The notes beneath the pieces are model-generated. The model was not told the origin of the DNA. It saw nothing but the letters and a program-made list of their open reading frames with translations, and made no database searches. The translations under genes were made by a program, and so were the position numbers. From Poa pratensis (taxonomy: Eukaryota > Streptophyta > Magnoliopsida > Poales > Poaceae), in assembly GCA_947311845.1 (NCBI GenBank), contig CAMZMU010000012.1, positions 3,510,290-3,574,289 on the forward strand: a stretch of 64,000 nucleotides of DNA. The letters are read 5' to 3'. Positions 21,478 to 34,346 of this stretch are shown here, piece by piece (positions within the stretch are counted from its first letter, which is position 1; every line of letters begins with the position of its first letter).

Positions 21478-21587
21478 ATCTCCTGGAATTTTTATATGTA
21501 AACAGGTGATTATTATTCTAATTTCAACTGAAATCTCCTGGAATTTTTATATGTAAACAGGTGATTATTATTCTAATTTCAACTGCA
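21478..21587. repeat. 55-bp tandem duplication
   Basis: ATCTCCTGGAATTTTTATAT and the following sequence to TTTCAACTG occurs twice in tandem with an offset of 55 bases and little or no divergence. Confidence 0.85.
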
Positions 21588-22214
21588 TCAGGTATTCCTG
21601 CAGAGTATTTTCACTAAGTGGTTTAAGCACGTCGCAATTACCTGGGGCATTGGATCTTTTCTGTGAGTTCTAATCAATTTCAGCTACTGTATTCATAAAA
21701 CATGTGAAATGTCTTCCAATGTGAAGTATTTTGTGCAACATTTAAGCTTATATTAAACTGCCAAATTTCGGTCCATCTCTTTATTAATAAAACCTCCATC
21801 ATGTGCTCTTTATGAATTTTACATGTTAACTAAATCTTTTATTTGGAATTACCTTAAATTCAATCTGTTAACTAGGTTTAGTTAACATGCCTACTTCTAT
21901 CATGACCATATTAGTTGACATGTAGTTTTTGGTCCAGGATCTTGGTTAACCATTTTGCTACCTTCTACTACTGAATGATAACACTTTTCATACTAGACGA
22001 AAGACGGTTTGGTTCTACTTTTGTGCAAGAGAGTAGCCAATTGTTAGTCCATTAGCCAATTTTGTGATTTTAGTTTAGGCAAAAGATATCCTGCAGCAAC
22101 GCGCGTGGTTCCGGTACGAGTTTACGGCATTTGTTCTGCCGCCGGCCGCGCGGTACCGGAAAACGTATTCCGCTCAACCGGAGAACTTTTATCCGGTATC
22201 TGCTAGAGTTAGTC

Positions 22215-22330
22215 AAGCAAACTTAAAGGAATTCCGAACTGAAAAGCGGACTCACCCTATGGCTGGTTGTGGGACACACCTTCCGGCCCACCTGCCAGAA
22301 GAACGATGGGCGTGGCAGACCGGTTTTGGC
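22215..22330 (+). promoter_or_regulatory. Displaced upstream flank of the DUF4057 gene
   Basis: This unique-looking sequence stops at the left target duplication of the LINE (22331-22344). The matching right duplication lies at 48509-48522, just before the DUF4057 gene, so before the LINE inserted this DNA was contiguous with the sequence starting at 48523. It was probably part of that gene's proximal promoter or upstream flank. Confidence 0.45.
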
Positions 22331-22692
22331 ATCTCTTTATGCTTTATATCTTTACTTAGTTGGATGAGAGAGATGAGCGGATGAGCGGATTTAGCGGAGG
22401 GATGTTGGGGGCGACTCTCGGGCGATTCTAGGCCATTGCCGGTGATTCCACCGGCGACGACCTGGTTTCGGCCGAGAGAAATGCAGACGGCGCAACTGAG
22501 GCCACGGAGCAGAGCGACGGCACCGGCAGCAGAGATGTCAGCTTACGATATCTCTGTCATTCGCCAACGCCGGACTTGGAAAGGACAATGGAGGAGCGTA
22601 GATCGAGGGTAAGTAGGAGGATCGAGAAACGTCAAGCATAGAGGTATGCTGCTATCGCTTTTTCACTGGGTTCTCGATCTCCGGTGGCCAAG

Positions 22693-25600
22693 TGTAACAG
22701 CCCAAAACTAGTAAATCTAAAAATGGGTGTAAATTTTTCACTTTTGTGTTAATTGCATCATGGCATCCAAATTTAACTTGCTAAACCACACACAAATGGT
22801 TTTGGCACCATTTAAAAACAAATGCCAAACTGGTTCAATTACAAATCCAAAACAATGAGAGTTTTCAAACTTGCAAAACAAAATTACTTTGACATCTTAT
22901 ATTTGTCAAGGAAGTTTCAAGAGTTAAAAATTAATATTTTGCACTTGCTTCAAAATTCCAAGGCAATATTATTTTGGGAATTATCAACATTGCCATAAGG
23001 AAACACTATGAACAAAGTTGTTCAAAACAATTTCTTTTGGAACACCAAGTTTTGTGGAGCAACTAAATGTTAAGGGGAGCCTCCCCGAATAATTTCATAA
23101 ATTTTGGAGTTGGTTAAGAACGTCAATTAAATGTTTTAAATAAATGGAAGAAAGGAAATGAAAACAACTTTGTTCTGAAAAGTTTATCCAAATGACCTGC
23201 AAATTTTACCAGTGGTGCTTCTTGGCAAATAAGGATTTACTGCAAAGTTACATCAAGTTTTGAGATGGTTAAGTACTTCAATTAATGGGGTTACTGAAAT
23301 TCCAGAAAAGAAAAGGAGGCAAGGACTTCCTCGTAAATAAAGAAATGCAGCCAGGGGGTTTTTCAGGAAAGCATCGTCTTCTCTTCTGTAGCGACCGAGC
23401 CGCTGGAGCTCGACCGCACCCGCCGTCGCCGTGCACCACGCCACTGTGCCGCGTCCCCTGCCGCGTCGAGGAGAGAAGGAGGCCCCCACGAGCCGCTCTG
23501 CTCACCTGCCCACTCCTCCTTCCCCGATTTTCCCTGCTCCCTCTCCCCTCCGTTTTTCCCCACGACGCGAACACCAGCCGCCGTGGCCATCGAGCTCGCC
23601 GCCGGCGCGTGAAGCGGCCCCGAGCGAATCGCCGACCACCAAGAGCTCCGCCTCTCCGCCGTATTCCTGCTCGCCCAAGGAATCGCGCTGGGAGGGCCGG
23701 AATCGACGCCGCCACCACCGTTTTCCCGCGCGGTCGTCCGAGCACCGCCGCGGCTTCGCCGGACGATTCCCGCCGCCTCTGTCCACCTCCGGCCTCGCCG
23801 TGTCCTCGCACGAGACCGTGGTGAGCTCGCCGTCCCATTGGACCTCTCCTCTCCCTTCCCCGTGCTCTGTATTGGACGCGTCGTCGTCGCCCGTACGCCG
23901 TAGCTGTCGCCAAAGTTCCTCGTCGCAGTAGAGAACGCCCGGCCGCGAAACCGGCCTAGCCGGGCTGAGGGCCGGTCCCCTCTGGCCCATAGTCGGTCTG
24001 CTAGCCGGCCCAAGCCGGGCTGGAGGCCGGGCGCCTCTGGAGCCAGGCCGGCCTCACAACCGGCCCAACCGGGCCACAGGCCGGCTGCTCTGTCTTTTTT
24101 TTTCCTGGTTGTTTTTCTATTTCTCCCTCGTAGTGTTTGATCCCCGCTCCCCCTTTCGCGATTAGGGTTATCGAACTACGATGATTCCAGCATGTCCATC
24201 TCCTTCCTCGAGTCGAGTAACTAATTTATTTATCGTTGGAATTAAAATAATCAAAAGCAAATAATTAAAAAGGAGGAATTATAAATTTAATAACTTTTAA
24301 TCGGGGCATCCGAAAAATGTGTTCTTTATATCGAAACACTCAGAAAAATGTGCACTAATCCATTGCATCACTTGCATGCATGTTTACATGAGCTTAGCAC
24401 AGGAAAACATTAAAAGCAATGTAGAACTATCTATTCTCTCTTGTTAAATATTTATCCTCGCCCCTTATATGTTTTAGTAGCTCCTGCTATAATAATTCCA
24501 GTGCATTAAATTGTCATGTCATCATGTGGTTGTGCATCGCATTGTGAAGCATGTATGGTGATTGATTTGTTTCTCCGTTGTTATGCCTCGATAGATCAAG
24601 CAGCCGGGGTTACTCCGCAATACCCCGAGGATCCGTACTACCAGTATCCCGAACAAGGCAAGCGTAATCCCCCTTTGAGCATGTCTTATCCTATTTTCCG
24701 CAAATATTTTCTCCACTATAATATTGCATGCGGTTCCAAATGTCAATTCATTGGATTAGAGTATCCTATAGTTGCATTAAGATTCCGATGCCAATACCTG
24801 TTCCCCTCCTATTAACCGTAGGTTTGTATTGTTGGCCTGAGCTACTTAACCATGCTATGTTGATGCTTAGCCATGCTTAGTAAATGCTTAGCTGTACTAT
24901 GGATGGTTGATGTTGGAAACAGGTGTTGAGAGGTGCAGTTGATGGTGGAGAATTGTGGAGACATGTAATAAAATGCTTAAAGGTGGGGATGGGAGGCCAC
25001 TGTGGTCGTGGTGCTTTGTCTCGTTCTCGCCGCTTAGGTGCGAGTTCTTTACCTCTTGAACCAAGACTGAGCGTGCAACCATGCGTGAGGCCTATGCAAT
25101 TGCAGGAACCCTCATAGACTAAATAACTCGGGCGGGACTAGCCAGGGTCCTCTAGTTCGGGCTTCCATTTGCGCGTGCGTGATGATGTTGGGATGAACTG
25201 ACATGAGGATGGTGGTGTCAGGAAAATAAGTGGCCGCGGGACAGGGTGCTGGAGGTACCTCTTGTCCTACCGCCACTGATGATCCTGGAAAGTCCTTAAC
25301 GGGGAGAAGTCGACACCGCTCCCACACAGCCGGCTCTCCAAGGAAGAGAGCTAAGAGCTAGGTAATGGGCCGGACGATACGCGTGGCAAACATTGTACAC
25401 CCTGCAGGGTTAAATCTTTTCGAAAAGCGTGTCCGCGGTTATGGACGAACTTGGGAAGTGAAGGTAAGATCATAGAATAACATGAACGGAATGATTAAAA
25501 ACTGGGTACTAAAGGTACCACTCACGAATGCAAGGTGATCTTCCTCGAGGGTGATTCGGGGAGGTGCCTTTGATGAACAGGTACAGTGGTTGATGATGGT

Positions 25601-26285
25601 GTGATGAGAAAAGTGATCAAGAAAAGAGTTACTTCTTACCCCTTTTTAAAATACTCTGATAGTCGATGCCATGAGTTATGTTTTCATAAATAAAATCAGC
25701 TTTATGCAAAACAGCCATAAAACTTTGAAAGCCTCATCGAGCTAAAGCTCTATATATAATCTTGCGAGTTCGTCGAACTCAACGTCGTTTGTTTTGTTTC
25801 AGAGGAGGACTTCACCGACCTCGAAGGTGGGTTCTTTGTGGACGTCGACGAGTAGTCTGGGGTTCCCAGGTGGCAGCTTGGGACATCCCGGAACAGCTGG
25901 CGCTGGATGTTTATCTGTAGGCCTCTTAGGCCATAATTTGGTTCTTGTTGTTTAGAACAACAATTCGCTTCCGCATGTTGTAATGTTGGGTCTGTGACCT
26001 CTGGTTGTCATTTGCTATCTTTCTCTATTATAAGAGTTGAACTATATGATTTGTGTCGTAGAGTCTGTGATGTGCCAGTTGTTCCACAAGTCTTGATCTC
26101 TCTATTATGCATTGAGTTGTGCCTGTGTTAAGGCATCAATCGGGGTGTTGCGTTGCCGATGATCAATTCCGAGCAACGCCTGCCAAAGGTTTTGGCCGGG
26201 GATTGGTAAACCCGTAACCTCCGGTTGTATCGCTTAACCGGTGACACACAACATCACTGTATAGCAGTCGGGTCGGGGCGCCACA
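22693..26285 (+). repeat. 5' LTR, 3593 bp
   Basis: It runs from TGTAACAGCCC to GCGCCACA. It contains a GC-rich block (23400-24090) whose open frames on both strands are not genes; the same frames recur in the 3' LTR. At 23938-24090 lies a dense cluster of CCGGCC-centred palindromes. The LTR should hold the promoter and polyadenylation signals of the element. Confidence 0.92.
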
Positions 26286-29221
26286 AGTTGGTATCAGAGC
26301 AGGACTGCCTGTAGGAAACCCTTCTACTGGTCGACGTTGAGTCTAGTGTTTGTGAAAATATTTTTAACCTAAAAATGAGTTGTGAAAACCATCTTAGGAT
26401 TCTTTTTACTCCTTATCTGGTTACCCTCTAATCTCGGAGCAATCTTACCTCGATTTGACTTAAAGTTTTACTTCTCATCTGTTTCTTCAAAATTAGGAGT
26501 ATCACGCGGTTGGGTTCTACCTTTAGGTTATGTGTCACGTTGCTCCCGCTGCGCTGCAATCCGAAATCAACTCAGATGTTTGAACCCTGTTATTCTTACT
26601 GAGTCTAATCATTTGTTCCTTTCTTCGGGTTTTAACCCACGGACTTGAACCGAAGGTCCCGGATTGTACTTTGATTCTGGTGTGTTGAATTATGTGGGTT
26701 GTTTCCCATGTGATCCTCATGCGAATTGTGAATCCCGGTACATGAAGCTGCCCTTTTACCCAAGTCCTTGCTTTGGTAATGTTCAACCAATTACCACCCT
26801 CGGATGACTTTGTAACTTTAACTCTGCCATAGATGGAGATTCTGTCTTGGAACCATCTGGGTTATGACCAAATTCTCTTAGCGAGTCCCCCATCTATGTT
26901 CATGATTCTGCTGCATCTCTCCTTTTTGGGCATGGTTATCACAATTGAGTAATAACCGGTGCATCTTCAACCTCTTAGGATCCTCCTGAGCATGTTTCTT
27001 ACTCTGATCTGCTTTCCAACCTTTGTCTGTCGGTAGACAGTAAAGTGTTATCGTGGGTTGGTATGTTCCGATGCAAGTCCCTCTCCTGATCCGTCAAGAC
27101 TTTCCACTTCGTCTTGTTAGGAGAAACAAACTCTAGTACCTCCTCCATTTCCCGGACCTGGCCAAGGTATTGAAATCTGCAGAATAAGGGCCTTGCCTAG
27201 CTTTTGTGCTGCTCCACCTTAGAGTGTCACACTCTTTGATATCAAAGTATCATGCTAAGTATCATGATATTCTTGATGAAGTGATGCTCTTACTCCTCGT
27301 TGCTCTCCATTTTCCGAGTGACTTGTTACTCGAGAAGGATAAGTCGTGGGCAATGATGTGGCTATCGGATATTCTTAGCCGTTCTTACTGTGCGGAAATC
27401 CAGGGATATCCATTGCCCTCCTTAGCATGATTGGTTAGCCAATCAATAAGCTGAGTTTGACAGTGCTACCAAGTCCGTTGGCTCTGATGCACTCCCTCGG
27501 TCAAAGAGCTAGGTTCGTGCCGAAGCTCCCAGGACCACCTCGTTGTGCCTTGAAAGGCATGCTCCTCTCTCGAACTCAAGATCCACCGGTATGTCGTGAT
27601 ATCCTATATGTGGATCGTGATATTCTGGAGGTCTTCCCAGAATTATCGCCAGGTTGTCACCTGACCGTGATGTTGAGCTTATGAGTAAGCTGGTTCTCTG
27701 AACAACTCCCTTCTCCAAGAAAATCGTGCTGGATGTCCAGAATTATTCGGTTGAGCCTAAACAACTTGGAGAGTTAAAGTACAAAAGCTCTATCCGATAT
27801 AGTTCCTTCTCAATGGGATGTCTAGTCTGCTCGTGTCGAAGCAAGGTGGTATCCCCTCTGTGGATATACTACCCTCTAAATCTTTTGATTTGAATTGGGC
27901 TATCGTCAAAGCAAACTCATACCAACCTACCTGAATGTGTTAGCCTGACCAATCCTTATGCCCGTTCATGTGATAACTTCAGAACACATACCTTGTGAGG
28001 TCGACCGTCTTGGAGTATCTAGATAAGTTTGTTGTTGAGCCCATCCACTACATTCTTTTTTCCTCCATGCTTGATTGGAAACTTGTTAGAACTAACCTTG
28101 TGTCGTCACAAGGCAAGGTTCGGAAGTTAGAAGTGACTTTCCCTGGTTCACGTGCAATTGCTGAAAGATGTCGCCGTGGATCTGACTGAATTGTCTGGTT
28201 TCCTCGAAATCATTTCAACTCGATCATGCATGTGTAGAATATTCTCGGAATGGTATGTTGTTACCTCCACTCCTTGAGAATTTCATTTATGCATCCAAGC
28301 CACTGGTTGAATTGTTCCAGAAAGGGGGGAAGTCTGAGAACTTCTTTGTCCTCCATGGTGTTTCCCATCAAGAACTCAATCGTGTCTCGCTACAAGATAT
28401 TCAGTTGGGGCAGCTGTCTCCGGACAAGTTGCTAATACGTAAGTTCTGCAATCTCGTTCCTCCTTTGGAGTTTGACATTGTAGTCCAACTCTTGAGGTTC
28501 TAGCAATTGTAATCCGTTGGTATGCTTTGCAAAGATTCACGACTCATACCTGTTGAGTCTGAAGTATCTCTACACCTGACCAGGTCCAAATCTCGATCAG
28601 AAACGATAGTTGGTGATCCTCAAGAAGCTTGACCTCGATGTCTATAACATCAAGAAGTTTTCCCGATACTATCGTTCCCGGAGTTTCTAAAGTTCTCTCG
28701 GTCCCTCTTCATGATCCTTCTCCCGTGGGTTGAAATGCTCCTCCGTGAGGAAAGTTCTACTCAAGCTGTCTGGTGGAAGTTAGCACTTCATCTGTTGAAA
28801 TCTTGTTTAACCTCCGTCTTCAGAAATTCAAGGCCTTGTGCAAAGCTCATATTCTGAATCCTTGAGAAACAGTTGTCTACCAACTGGAAACTCCTTATCA
28901 ATCTTCCGTCACCCGCATGTGTCTCCTAACTGTCAATTCAAGGGATGCTTGAAGTTTCATCCTAAGATTCTACTAGGAGGTACTTGATCGTGGTATATTT
29001 CACCAAGATCCATCCTCCCGGTGAGGTTTCCTTCTTTCCAATGGTGTACGTTGATAGTGACCTCGAAGTGAAGCCGATGAAGATCTTCATGATGCCCTCG
29101 ATCAACCTCCTCAAGAAAGAAGCCACCTGAAGCGAGAAGATCGTGTAGTACCGTTGTAACCCTTTTTCCCTCTTTCCTACTCTAAGAATCTCGGGACGAG
29201 ATTCCTGTAAGGGGGTAGAAT
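26286..29221 (+). mobile_element. Interior of the LARD-like element (PBS, decayed pol, PPT)
   Basis: The primer-binding site TGGTATCAGAGC is at 26289-26300, three bases after the LTR, and matches the initiator-Met tRNA type. A polypurine tract AAGGGGGTAGAA at 29209-29220 precedes the 3' LTR. Between them no frame exceeds about 100 codons. Two short peptides recall gypsy pol: DILEVFPELSPG near 27620 (start of reverse transcriptase) and ENFIYASKPLVELFQKG near 28280 (RT/RNase H linker). TCGGGACGAGATTCCTG before the tract is also usual in Tekay-like gypsy elements. I infer a collapsed, non-coding derivative. Confidence 0.75.
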
Positions 29222-32200
29222 TGTAACAGCCCAAAACTAGTAAATCTAAAAATGGGTGTAAATTTTTCACTTTTGTGTTAATTGCATCATGGCATCCAAA
29301 TTTAACTTGCTAAACCACACACAAATGGTTTTGGCACCATTTAAAAACAAATGCCAAACTGGTTCAATTACAAATCCAAAACAATGAGAGTTTTCAAACT
29401 TGCAAAACAAAATTACTTTGACATCTTATATTTGTCAAGGAAGTTTCAAGAGTTAAAAATTAATATTTTGCACTTGCTTCAAAATTCCAAGGCAATATTA
29501 TTTTGGGAATTATCAACATTGCCATAAGGAAACACTATGAACAAAGTTGTTCAAAACAATTTCTTTTGGAACACCAAGTTTTGTGGAGCAACTAAATGTT
29601 AAGGCGAGCCTCCCCGAATAATTTCATAAATTTTGGAGTTGGTTAAGAACGTCAATTAAATGTTTTAAATAAATGGAAGAAAGGAAATGAAAACAACTTT
29701 GTTCTGAAAAGTTTATCCAAATGACCTGCAAATTTTACCAGTGGTGCTTCTTGGCAAATAAGGATTTACTGCAAAGTTACATCAAGTTTTGAGATGGTTA
29801 AGTACTTCAATTAATGGGGTTACTGAAATTCCAGAAAAGAAAAGGAGGCAAGGACTTCCTCGTAAATAAAGAAATGCAGCCAGGGGTTTTTTCACGAAAG
29901 CATCGTCTTCTCTTCTGTAGCGACCGAGCCGCTGGAGCTCGACCGCACCCGCCGTCGCCGTGCACCACGCCACTGTGCCGCGTCCCCTGCCGCGTCGAGG
30001 ACAGAAGGAGGCCCCCACGAGCCACTCTGCTCACCTGCCCACTCCTCCTTCCCCGATTTTCCCTGCTCCCTCTCCCCTCCGTTTTTCCCCACGACGCGAA
30101 CACCAGCCGCCGTGGCCATCGAGCTCGCCGCCGGCGCGTGAAGCGGCCCCGAGCGAATCGCCAACCACCAAGAGCTCCGCCTCTCCGCCGTATTCCTGCT
30201 CGCCCAAGGAATCGCGCTGGGAGGGCCGGAATCGACGCCGCCACCACCGTTTTCCCGCGCGGTCGTCCGAGCACCGCCGCGGCTTCGCCGGACGATTCCC
30301 GCCGCCTCTGTCCACCTCCGGCCTCGCCGTGTCCTCGCACGAGACCGTGGTGAGCTCGCCGTCCCGTTGGACCTCTCCTCTCCCTTCCCCGTGCTCTGTA
30401 TTGGACGCGCCGTCGTCGCCCGTACGCCGTAGCTGTCGCCGAAGTTCCTCGTCGCAGTAGAGAACGCCCGGCCGCGAAACCGGCCTAGCCGGGCTGAGGG
30501 CCGGTCCCCTCTGGCCCATAGTCGGCCTGCTAGCCGGCCCAAGCCGGGCTGGAGGCCGGGCGCCTCTGGAGCCAGGCCGGCCTCACAACCGGCCCAACCG
30601 GGCCACAGGCCGGCTGCTCTGTCTTTTTTTTCCTGGTTATTTTTCTATTTCTCCCTCGTAGTGTATGATCCCCGCTCCCCCTTTCGCGATTAGGGTTATC
30701 GAACTACGATGATTCCAGCATGTCCATCTCCTTCCTCGAGTCGAGAAACTAATTTATTTATCGTTGGAATTAAAATAATCAAAAGCAAATAATTAAAAAG
30801 GAGGAATTATAAATTTAATAACTTTTAATCGGGGCATCCGAAAAATGTGTTCTTTATATCGAAACGCTCAGAAAAATGTGCACTAATCCATTGCATCACT
30901 TGCATGCATGTTTACATGAGCTTAGCACAGGAAAACATTAAAAGCAATGTAGAACTATGTTTTCTCTCTTGTTAAATATTTATCCTCGCCCCTTATATGT
31001 TTTAGTAGCTCCTGCTATAATAATTCCAGTGCATTAAATTGTCATGTCATCATGTGGTTGTGCATCACATTGTGAAGCATGTATGGTGATTGATTTGTTT
31101 CTCCGTTGTTATGCCTCGATAGATCAAGCAGCCGGGGTTACTCCGCAATACCCCGAGGATCCGTACTACCAGTATCCCGAACAAGGCAAGCGTAATCCCC
31201 CCTCTGAGCATGTCTTATCCTATTTTCCGCAAATATTTTCTCCACTATAATATTGCATGCGGTTCCAAATGTCAATTCATTGGATTAGAGTATCCTATAG
31301 TTGCATTAAGATTCCGATGCCAATACATGTTCCCCTCCTATTAACCGTAGGTTTGTATTGTTGGCCTGAGCTACTTAACCATGCTATGTTGATACTTAGC
31401 CATGCTTAGTAAATGCTTAGCTGTACTATGGATGGTTGATGTTGGAAACAGGTGTTGAGAGGTGCAGTTGATGGTGGAGAATTGTGGAGACAGGTAATAA
31501 AATGCTTAAAGGTGGGGATGGGAGGCCACTGTGGTCATGGTGCTTTGTCTCGTTCTCGCCGCCTAGGTGCGAGTTCTTTACCTCTTGAACCAAGACTGAG
31601 CGTGCAACCATGCGTGAGGCCTATGCAATTGCAGGAACCCTCATAGACTAAATAACTCGGGCGGGACTAGCCAGGGTCCTCTAGTTCGGGCTTCCATTTG
31701 CGCGTGCGTGATGATGGTGGAATGAACTGAGATGAGGATGGTGGTGTCAGGAAAATAAGTGGCCGCGGGACAGGGTGCTGGAGGTACCTCTTGTCCTACC
31801 GCCACTGATGATCCTGGAAAGTCCTTAACGGGGGAGAAGTCGACACCGCTCCCACCCAGCCGGCTCTCCAAGGAAGAGAGCTAAGAGCTAGGTAATGGGC
31901 CGAACGGTACGCGTGGCAAACATTGTACACCCCTGCAGGGTTAAATCTTTTCGAAAAGCCGTGTCCGCGGTTATGGACGAACTTGGGAAGTGAAGGTAAG
32001 ATCATAGAATAACTTGAACGGAATGATTAAAAACTGGGTACTAAAGGTACCACTCAAGAATGCAAGGTGAGCTTCCTCGAGGGTGATTCGGGGAGGTGCC
32101 TTTGATGAACAGGTACAGTGGTTGATGATGGTCGCTGACGAGAAAAGTGATCAAGAAAAGAGTTACTTCTTACCCCCTTTTTAAAATACTCTGAATAGTC

Positions 32201-32827
32201 GATGCCATGAAGTTATGTTTTCATAAATAAAATCAGCTTTATGCAAAACAGACATAAAACTTTGAAAGCCTCATCGAGCTAAAGCTCTATATATCATCTT
32301 GCGAGTTCGTCGAACTCAACGTCGTTTGTTTTGTTTCAGAGGAGGACTTCACCGACCTCGAAGGTGGGTTCTTTGTGGACGTCGACGAGTAGTCTGGGGT
32401 TCCCAGGTGGCAGCTTGGGACATCCCGGAACAGCTGGCGCTGGATGTTTATCTGTAGGCCTCTTAGGCCATAATTTGGTTCTTGTTGTTTAGAACAACAC
32501 ACTTCGCTTCCGCATGTTGTAATGTTGGGTCTGTGACCTCTGGTTGTCATTTGCTATCTTTCTCTATTATAAGAGTTGCACTATTATGATTTGTGTCGTA
32601 GAGTCTGTGATGTGCCAGTTGTTCCACAAGTCTTGATCTCTCTATTATGCATTGAGGGTTGTGCCTGTGCTAAGGCATCAATCGGGGTGTTGCGTTGCCG
32701 GTGATCAATTCCGAGCAACGCCTGCCAAAGGTTTTGGCCGGGGATTGGTAAACCCGTAACCTCCGGTTGTATCGCTTAACCGGTGACACACAACATCACT
32801 GTATAGCAGTCGGGTCGGGGCGCCACA
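29222..32827 (+). repeat. 3' LTR, 3606 bp
   Basis: Near-identical to the 5' LTR. Visible differences include single-base changes near 29605, 29887-29896, 30003, 30024 and 30362 and small indels in homopolymers. The palindrome cluster recurs at 30467-30618. It ends GCGCCACA and is followed by the duplicated CCAAG. Confidence 0.92.
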
Positions 32828-32832
32828 CCAAG

Positions 32833-33249
32833 GCTTCAACAACATTACCGATGGAGAGGAAGGTGACATCCTTTCGACTACCGTTCGGGAGACCGGCGCC
32901 GATCAAACTCCCGGTGCTTGCGCCCACTGTGACTTCACATGATGACTGATCGGGTGTGTGGGAGACTGTCTACCGCCGTAGGTCTCGCTGCTCCGGTGAT
33001 GCGTCGCCGGTGAGGAGGCATGGATCCGTGAAACGTGGATCGTCTTTTTCAAATTTCAAAAAACCTGTCAGAGGCCATGTGGGCCGGCGTGACAGGATGA
33101 CTGTGTTCAACAAAGAGGCAGGCCAGGGCTTAGGGCTGACTGATCGAAGACGGGGTCAGATTGATTTGGCTCAAAGTCGTTACGGTTTACGTACGTTGTT
33201 AGGGTTTACCCAAAAATCTCTCTCGCCGCCTCGTGCTGCTGTCGTCTCT
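32833..33249 (+). other. LINE 5' UTR, distal part
   Basis: It continues the LINE sequence interrupted at 22692. The region is open but has no family signature, and the GTG-initiated frame from 32956 is judged to be leader. The first ATG with a convincing downstream ORF1 peptide is at 33250. Confidence 0.55.
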
Positions 33250-34346
33250 ATGGCGAACGATGGTGGAGGTCGAGGGGGTGGTGGCGATGGGCGAGATCAG
33301 GTGCCTGGACGAGGCTATGGAGGAGGTGGACCTCCGTTGCGAGGAGGAGCCGTGGGACGTGGAAACTTCCATGTCGGTGGTCCAAGAGGAACAGCTGGAC
33401 AACCGGATCATCGTCAGGTTAATCAGAGCGCTGGTTCGAGCGGATCAGCAGGCTTTGATCAGCGACGGGCTGGTTTTGGAGAAGGGAATGCAACTGGGTT
33501 CGGTACCTTCAGTGCTGGTACTGGTTTTGGCAATGGTGGACAACAAAGAAACTTTAATCGCCCATATCCATACCAGCGAGGTAGGTTTGATGGAGGAAGA
33601 GGGACATATCCGAGAGGACCAAGAGCTGGTTATACTGGTAATGGTGCTGATCGAAACAATAATGCGGCTGTCAGCGAGGAGATGTTGGCGAAGGTGGTGC
33701 GTCAGGTTGCAGATGCGCTAAAGCAACCCAGGGCTTTATTCCCGGAAGGGAACACAAATTCTACTGCGGCGGCAATGGCCCAAGGGGTGTCGGCTACGAG
33801 TTCAAAGGGTAATTATGCGGTGGGAGCTACGTCATCTCAGCTAGCCACACAGCAGCAACAAATTTGGGTTGAGCGCCCCGGGAGTGGGGTTTGGGCACCG
33901 GCAGCTGGGGATGATGCGGCAGGAAAAAAAGTGAAGAAAACTGACAAAACTCGCTTCTACCGCTGTGACTTGCAAGGGCATCATGGCAAAGACTGCATCG
34001 TGGAGCTTTGTGATATCTGTGAGAGCAAGGAGCACATGTCGGAGGCGTTCCCTTTGTTGTCTGCTCCAAAACCACAAGTCATCATGCATGGGTTGATCAG
34101 CGAAGGACTCATGTTTTTTGAGCAGCTGATGACTGAAACTTATAAACAGAAAATAGACAACACACGGTTGGCTATGGTGACCGTGACTGCAGGGGAGCTT
34201 TCAATTCCGTAGGTGGTGATGCAACTTCAGAGGTTGGCTCCCTGGGTGACACAAATGGAGCCCATGGAGTTGGCTCCCTGGATTTCTTAGCTTTGTGGAG
34301 CCTGGGATCGTTGTTTGGGAAGACCATGAAGGTGGACATGAAATAT
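33250..34346 (+). pseudogene. LINE ORF1, 5' part (Gly-rich, zinc-knuckle)
   Basis: The ATG at 33250 opens a Gly/Arg/Asn-rich RNA-binding-like region (MANDGGGRGGGGDGRD...). The frame ends at TAG 34210-34212. It contains degenerate zinc knuckles: FYRCDLQGHHGKDC lacks its first Cys and LCDICESKEHMSEAF lacks the last. A different frame then gives DFLALWSLGSLFGKTMKVDM, the conserved motif before the C-terminal domain, so a frameshift or deletion lies near 34200. The solo LTR at 34347 splits the codons and ORF1 resumes at 43659. Confidence 0.8.

Larger units (their letters stand above)
18637..22105 (+). mobile_element. Inserted segment with Helitron-like ends and a 3' decayed tip
   Basis: The left border TCTTCTATATCTAAATAGG follows host A, and the right border carries CCTGCAGCAACGCGCGTGG, resembling the grass Helitron 3' hairpin but without the terminal CTAG. 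TTCCGGTACGAGTTTACG lies on both sides (about 18619 and 22109), a duplication of about 20 bases not expected of a simple Helitron insertion. Inside are two local tandem duplications and a polyadenylated retroelement. The assignment is tentative. Confidence 0.35.
16394..22214 (+). mobile_element. PIF/Harbinger element with internal insertion
   Basis: The left end GAGCAACTCTAGCAGATACC (16394) and the complement of the right end GACTAACTCTAGCAGATACC (22214) match at 18 of 20 positions, and similarity extends inward. TAA precedes the left end; the right flank reads AAG, so the 3-bp duplication is not intact. It holds a broken DDE transposase gene (17069-18215). A 3.4 kb insertion at about 18640-22105 separates that gene from the right end; without it the element would be about 2.35 kb. 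Confidence 0.7.
22693..32827 (+). mobile_element. Complete gypsy-type LTR element without coding capacity (LARD-like)
   Basis: Two LTRs of about 3.6 kb share the ends TGTAACAGCCC and GGGGCGCCACA. They enclose a primer-binding site, a 2.9 kb interior and a polypurine tract. The 5-base duplication CCAAG lies at 22688-22692 and 32828-32832. By eye the LTRs differ by roughly 1-2 percent, so insertion is recent. The interior has no frame long enough for gag or pol, so it depends on proteins from a related element. It sits in the 5' UTR of the LINE. Confidence 0.92.

Noticed and set aside
23278..24013. Frames of 160-216 codons on both strands in the LARD-like LTR
   Set aside because: They lie in the LTR leader, recur in the other LTR at 29807-30542, overlap each other and have no recognisable domain.
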